Of a stretch of 64,000 bases of DNA, positions 61,043 through 64,000 are shown piece by piece. The notes below the pieces were generated by a model that ran no database searches, was not told the DNA's origin, and saw only the letters and a program-made list of their open reading frames with translations. How positions within the stretch are numbered: position 1 is the stretch's first letter; each line of letters opens with the position of its first letter. Origin of the DNA: Streptomyces caelestis. Its GTDB lineage: Bacteria; Actinomycetota; Actinomycetes; Streptomycetales; Streptomycetaceae. The DNA is taken from positions 62,001-126,000 of the forward strand of contig NZ_LGCN01000196.1 of assembly GCF_001279005.1 (NCBI RefSeq). Direction: 5' to 3'. The position numbers and the translations under genes were made by a program.

Positions 61043-61165
61043 TCTCTGCCGAGGCTGAGTGATCAGCAGTTCGCTCAGCTGGAGGCGGAGCTGGCCAAGG
61101 GGCCGGCCGCGCATGGCCGGGAGGACCAGCGATGGACGCTGGCCTGGGTCAAGACGGTGATCGGC
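61043..61165 (+). pseudogene. IS630-type transposase fragment
   Basis: SLPRLSDQQFAQLEAELAKG and DQRWTLAWVKTVIG match the helix-turn-helix part of IS630-family transposases (LSDEQ..LE..L..GP..HGW.DQRWTLARVKTVIG). In another frame upstream, GGGLGDCE (about 60910) resembles the protein's start, implying an internal deletion. No DDE catalytic region is left. The right end abuts the truncated immunity gene. Confidence 0.6.
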
Positions 61166-61465
61166 CCCTCTCTGTCAGCCTTGGGTGAGACGACCGCGGA
61201 CAACAGGTCGTCGTCGAGCCAGACGGATACCGCCTCCTGTCGCGCGGCCACGCGAAGGTGCTCCAAGGCCATCGGAAGGAGCCAGCACATCCCGATGTCC
61301 TGACCGATCAGCCTGCGCATCTCCTCCGTGGACAGTTCGCCCACGGGCCGCTTTCGCAGGGCGTGCACCGAACGGACGAGAGGTGGTGTCGGACGGCGGA
61401 TCGGGCCGGCTGACGCCTTCCAATTCTTCGACGGAACGTGTCTTGTCCACAATGTCGGACAACAT
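61165..61465 (-). pseudogene. CdiI-type immunity gene, frameshifted and truncated
   Basis: Reading leftwards, MLSDIVDKTRSVEELEGVS and RPDPPSDTT (61465 to about 61382) continue after an extra base in a different frame as LVRSVHALRKRPVGELSTEEMRRLIGQDIG, WLLPMALEHLRV and WLDDDLLSAVVS. The pattern ALRKRPVGELSxEExRxLIGQxIGxxxLxPxALExL...DLLxAVL is that of contact-dependent inhibition immunity proteins (CdiI_2-like). Homology stops where the IS630 fragment begins. Both lesions should inactivate it. Confidence 0.6.
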
Positions 61466-61709
61466 TCTCTTCCAGCTCTCCGGAGAAGCTCAACGGTGTC
61501 CGATGGAATGCAGGAAGCCGTTGGGCCGATCCGACTCGGTGATCACTTGCTTACGCTTGTCGATCAACACAGCCGGACCCCGCTCGGTCATCGACTGCCT
61601 GAACACCGGCTACAAGATGAGGGACGAGAGGAAGACGCTCGTCACGTACGGGCACGACGGAGCCTGGGACCCCATGCGCGTGCCCAGGTCGGCGGCGAGG
61701 TTCCGGGCC
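61466..61709. other. short gap with a possible gene remnant
   Basis: A leftward frame from a GTG at 61606 to a TGA at 61490 gives about 38 residues (FRQSMTERGPAVLIDKRKQ and ITESDRPNGFLHSIGHR) that read like the tail of a real protein preceded by an in-frame TAG. I cannot name the family; it may be another decayed toxin-locus gene. Nothing else is recognised. Confidence 0.3.
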
Positions 61710-62147
61710 TCAGAACTCGTGCACGACCACCCAGTAGTCGTCGTCCTCCACCGTGGAGGCACACAGATGACGTCCGTCCACCGAGACGGCGATGAACTCG
61801 GGGGCGCCCGTCGCGGCGGCGACACGCGAGGGAAGGTCCTCGCCGCCACGGTCCCTCACCCGCACCCAGCCGACCTTGCTCCCGCCGGATCCAGGGGGCA
61901 GGACCAGGAAATCGCCGCTCTCCATGAACAAGCGCGCAGGCTCGGCCCGCCGATGCCACTCCCTGCTCAGCTTCTCCAGGGCCTGAGGGTCCGAGTCGGA
62001 GACCTCGGCCGACGGCCGGACCTCGACCCCGTTCACGGCATGGAGCGCGGCATTGACGGGAGGTCCGTCGTGCGTCTGGTCCTCCACGATCTCGAGACCG
62101 CAGTTCTCGAAGATCTCCAGCCAGTGTGGCGTCAGCCGGTCGTCCAT
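61710..62147 (-). CDS. putative immunity protein for the Rhs toxin
   Basis: A 145-residue acidic soluble protein (MDDRLTPHWLEIFENCGLEI, PARLFMESGDFLVLPPG, EFIAVSVDGRHLCASTVEDDDYWVVVHEF) with no family I can name. Its ATG is 29 bases downstream of the Rhs stop, with GGAGGG as ribosome-binding site. Small acidic proteins directly behind an Rhs C-terminal toxin are nearly always the cognate immunity protein. Assignment is by position. Confidence 0.65.
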   Translation of the reverse strand: MDDRLTPHWLEIFENCGLEIVEDQTHDGPPVNAALHAVNGVEVRPSAEVSDSDPQALEKLSREWHRRAEPARLFMESGDFLVLPPGSGGSKVGWVRVRDRGGEDLPSRVAAATGAPEFIAVSVDGRHLCASTVEDDDYWVVVHEF

Positions 62148-62176
62148 ACTGCTTACCCTCCGTCGGTTCGCCGGGT

Positions 62177-64000
62177 TCAGCCGCCCGAATAGAAAAGGTG
62201 ATGATCACCGCCTGGCTTGTTTATCTTGGCATACCTCTCCATGGACTCCGGATAGCCGACGGTGCCGTCCGGCCGTTGGATCTGTGTGTTGTCCCAGCCG
62301 AAGTTGACCAGGCTTCGAGTGTCGTCGTTCTTCGGTTTTCCGGCATGGAAGTGCGGGCCCGCCGGATCGTGGGTGTGCTCGACCACCACGCGCGAGCCGT
62401 TGTCCGTCTCGAACTGGCGGAAGTGACCCCAGTGGGCCGGGTCGGACGAATAGATGTACCCGGGGGCGTGCTTGAGGTGCCGATCCCCGGTCACGGTCCA
62501 TTCGGCGATCGGTTCCTCGCCGTACCGCACGCCGGCGAGCTCGTAGGCGGCCCGCTCCGCGTCGGCACGGTGGTCGAACGGGTTGCCTCGCTCGCCGCGC
62601 GGATAAGGACTGAGCCCGAGCGGATCGGACCAGGTGTGGGGGTTGCGTACGTAGGCGACGGGGTTGGGCGCGGGAGCGAGACCGAGGGGGTCGGGCGTGA
62701 TGTAGCGGGCTGTCTCGGGATCGTAGTGACGGAACAGGTTGTAGTGGAGGCCGGTCTCGGGGTCGTAGTACTGGCCGGGAAAGCGCAGCGGAGTGTAGGC
62801 CTTGCTGTCTCTCGCCCAGGCAGTGGTGCCCCACAGGGTGGCCCGCCTGCACCACGCGACGGCGCCGTCCTCGTCGATCAGCTCGGTGGGCGTGCCGACC
62901 AGATCGGTGGCGATGGCGAAGAACCGACGGTCGATCTCTTCCTGGCGGGTGCCCGCACCGAGGACGCGCTCGGTCTGGGACAGGGGAACACCGGAGCGGT
63001 GGTCCCAGGTGAGGGCGACCGTGGTTCGGAGGTCAGCCTGAAGGATGGCCTCTTCGCAGAGCGTCATCCCGTCCCACGAGAACCGGATCTCCTCGGCCAC
63101 CGTCTCGACGTCGTCGGCCAGCCGCTGTTTGGCGATGCGACGGCCCAGCGCGTCGTACCGGTAGCGCCAATGGGTTCCGTCCGGAGTGACGACCGAGGTG
63201 AGGCGGTTCTCTGCGTCCCAGGTGTAGCGCCAGGTGTCCGGGCGCCGGGACGGACGCCGCTTCTGGCGGAGGGTGATGCGGCCGAGCACGTCGTGCTCGA
63301 AGCGGACGGCTCCGGCACGGAGGATCGCCGAGCCGGCGTAGGCCCGCTGTCCGATCGCCTCGCTCCCCGGATGAGAGACGGGCCAGATGGCCTCCACCTG
63401 GTTGCCGCTCGCGTCGTACACGTACCGCTCGGACCAGTTCTGCGCCCGGACGCCGACGACCTGGCCGACAGCATCCAGGTCGAAGGAACGGTTTCCGGCC
63501 CACTGGTCGTCGACCGCGCTGAGATAGCCGTCCGGGCGGTAGGTGTAGGCACGCCGGTTGAGTGTCCGGCCGCCGACGCTCACGTGTTCGGTGGCAAGAC
63601 GACCGGCCGCGTCCCAGGCGGAGGCGATGGTGAGGGCGCCCTCGACGTCACCGAAGACCCGGGCCGTTTCACGGCCCGCGACGTCGTGGGTGAAGAAGAC
63701 CGAGTTCCGGCCGGTGGTCAGTCGTCCGGGGCGGCCGCCCGTGTCGTATCCGTAGGTGGTGACATGCCCGGTGGGCGTGATGCGACGGGTCCTGCGTCCC
63801 ACGGCGTCGTAGGCGTAGCTCATGGTGCGGCCGTCGACGATCTCGGCCTTGAGCCGGCCACGACGGTCGTACACGCAGAGCAGTTCACTGTCCGGCCCCG
63901 TCGCACGCAGAAGGCGTCCGGCCGGGTCGTACTCGTAGGTGGTGACCTTCCCCGCGGCGTCCTTCCGCAGCACCCGTCCCAGCTGGTCACGTCCGAAGGT
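62177..64000 (-). CDS. Rhs/YD-repeat polymorphic toxin, C-terminal part (5' end outside window)
   Basis: Leftward frame open at the right edge; at least 607 codons are visible. YD repeats recur about every 20 residues (YEYDPAGRLLRAT, YAYDAVGRRTRRIT, YGYDTGGRPGRLT, YTWDAENRLTSVV, YRYDALGRRIAK). The Rhs core ends with RFPGQYYDPETGLHYNLFRHYDPETARYITPDPLGL and NPHTWSDPLGL. The last 144 residues (about 62180-62611) form a separate C-terminal domain with GDRHLKHAPGYIY, VVVEHTHDPAGPHFHAGKPKND and a final GGDHHLFYSGG. The His-rich motif suggests a metal-dependent nuclease-type toxin, but I cannot assign a family. The protein would be delivered to the surface or neighbouring cells. Confidence 0.9.
   Translation of the reverse strand, partial: TFGRDQLGRVLRKDAAGKVTTYEYDPAGRLLRATGPDSELLCVYDRRGRLKAEIVDGRTMSYAYDAVGRRTRRITPTGHVTTYGYDTGGRPGRLTTGRNSVFFTHDVAGRETARVFGDVEGALTIASAWDAAGRLATEHVSVGGRTLNRRAYTYRPDGYLSAVDDQWAGNRSFDLDAVGQVVGVRAQNWSERYVYDASGNQVEAIWPVSHPGSEAIGQRAYAGSAILRAGAVRFEHDVLGRITLRQKRRPSRRPDTWRYTWDAENRLTSVVTPDGTHWRYRYDALGRRIAKQRLADDVETVAEEIRFSWDGMTLCEEAILQADLRTTVALTWDHRSGVPLSQTERVLGAGTRQEEIDRRFFAIATDLVGTPTELIDEDGAVAWCRRATLWGTTAWARDSKAYTPLRFPGQYYDPETGLHYNLFRHYDPETARYITPDPLGLAPAPNPVAYVRNPHTWSDPLGLSPYPRGERGNPFDHRADAERAAYELAGVRYGEEPIAEWTVTGDRHLKHAPGYIYSSDPAHWGHFRQFETDNGSRVVVEHTHDPAGPHFHAGKPKNDDTRSLVNFGWDNTQIQRPDGTVGYPESMERYAKINKPGGDHHLFYSGG

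Overview
This is a high-GC window with Streptomyces-type codon use: nearly every third codon position is G or C, GTG starts are common, and many genes overlap by four bases (ATGA or GTGA). The gene families are those of Streptomyces: MurT/GatD, LigB, a CvnB conservon protein, and DUF6213, DUF6397, DUF5709 and DUF3516 proteins. From memory, the order pfkA - ligB - xylB/xylA resembles the S. coelicolor SCO1214 to about SCO1140 stretch. Most of positions 1-55100 therefore looks like conserved chromosomal core, and 55100-64000 is accessory.

Layout: (1) 1-4039, an operon with a LytTR response regulator, a small membrane protein, a sodium/solute symporter and a LytS-like histidine kinase. (2) 4061-10137, a small membrane protein, a possible DUF6777-like lipoprotein, a CtaG-family protein, phosphofructokinase, the GatD/MurT lipid II amidation pair and peptide deformylase. 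(3) 10142-16736, a TetR regulator facing an acyl-CoA dehydrogenase across a clear palindromic operator, then an aldehyde dehydrogenase, a NUDIX hydrolase and DNA ligase LigB. (4) 16788-21785, a thioredoxin-reductase-like enzyme divergent from an XRE-cupin regulator, then a tightly coupled quinone oxidoreductase/double acyl-CoA dehydrogenase operon ending in a strong terminator. (5) 21918-28150, a Tat-exported phosphodiesterase-like protein, small proteins, and the xylose block (ROK regulator, xylB, divergent xylA). (6) 28545-38170, a membrane protein with an LPS-repeat stalk, a SWIM/SNF2 pair, a tannase-like secreted esterase, an MpaB-type oxygenase and a methyltransferase. (7) 38590-40806, the decayed remains of a conservon: a frameshifted CvnD GTPase pseudogene beside an intact CvnB. 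(8) 40808-55095, a thioesterase, a DUF3516 helicase, L31 type B, a strongly asymmetric heterodimeric ABC exporter, a MarR regulator with a divergent homodimeric ABC exporter, MltG, a flavin monooxygenase and a YjbQ protein.

From 55100 rightwards the DNA is a patchwork of mobile-element debris: an IS481-type fragment, a tyrosine-integrase tail, a 3' half of tRNA-Pro that looks like an attachment site, a serine-recombinase fragment and an IS630-type fragment. Between these lie an aldo/keto reductase under a MerR-type promoter and a secreted GH92 mannosidase behind a LacI-type palindrome. The right edge holds the 3' part of an Rhs/YD-repeat polymorphic toxin (reading leftwards), a likely immunity gene immediately downstream, and a frameshifted, truncated second immunity gene.

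The observations most worth a second look are the complementary nucleotide-site degeneration in the ABC pair, the decayed conservon, the unrecognised C-terminal toxin domain with its putative immunity gene, and the MerR-type promoter with no adjacent regulator. All family names come from reading motifs; no database search was possible.
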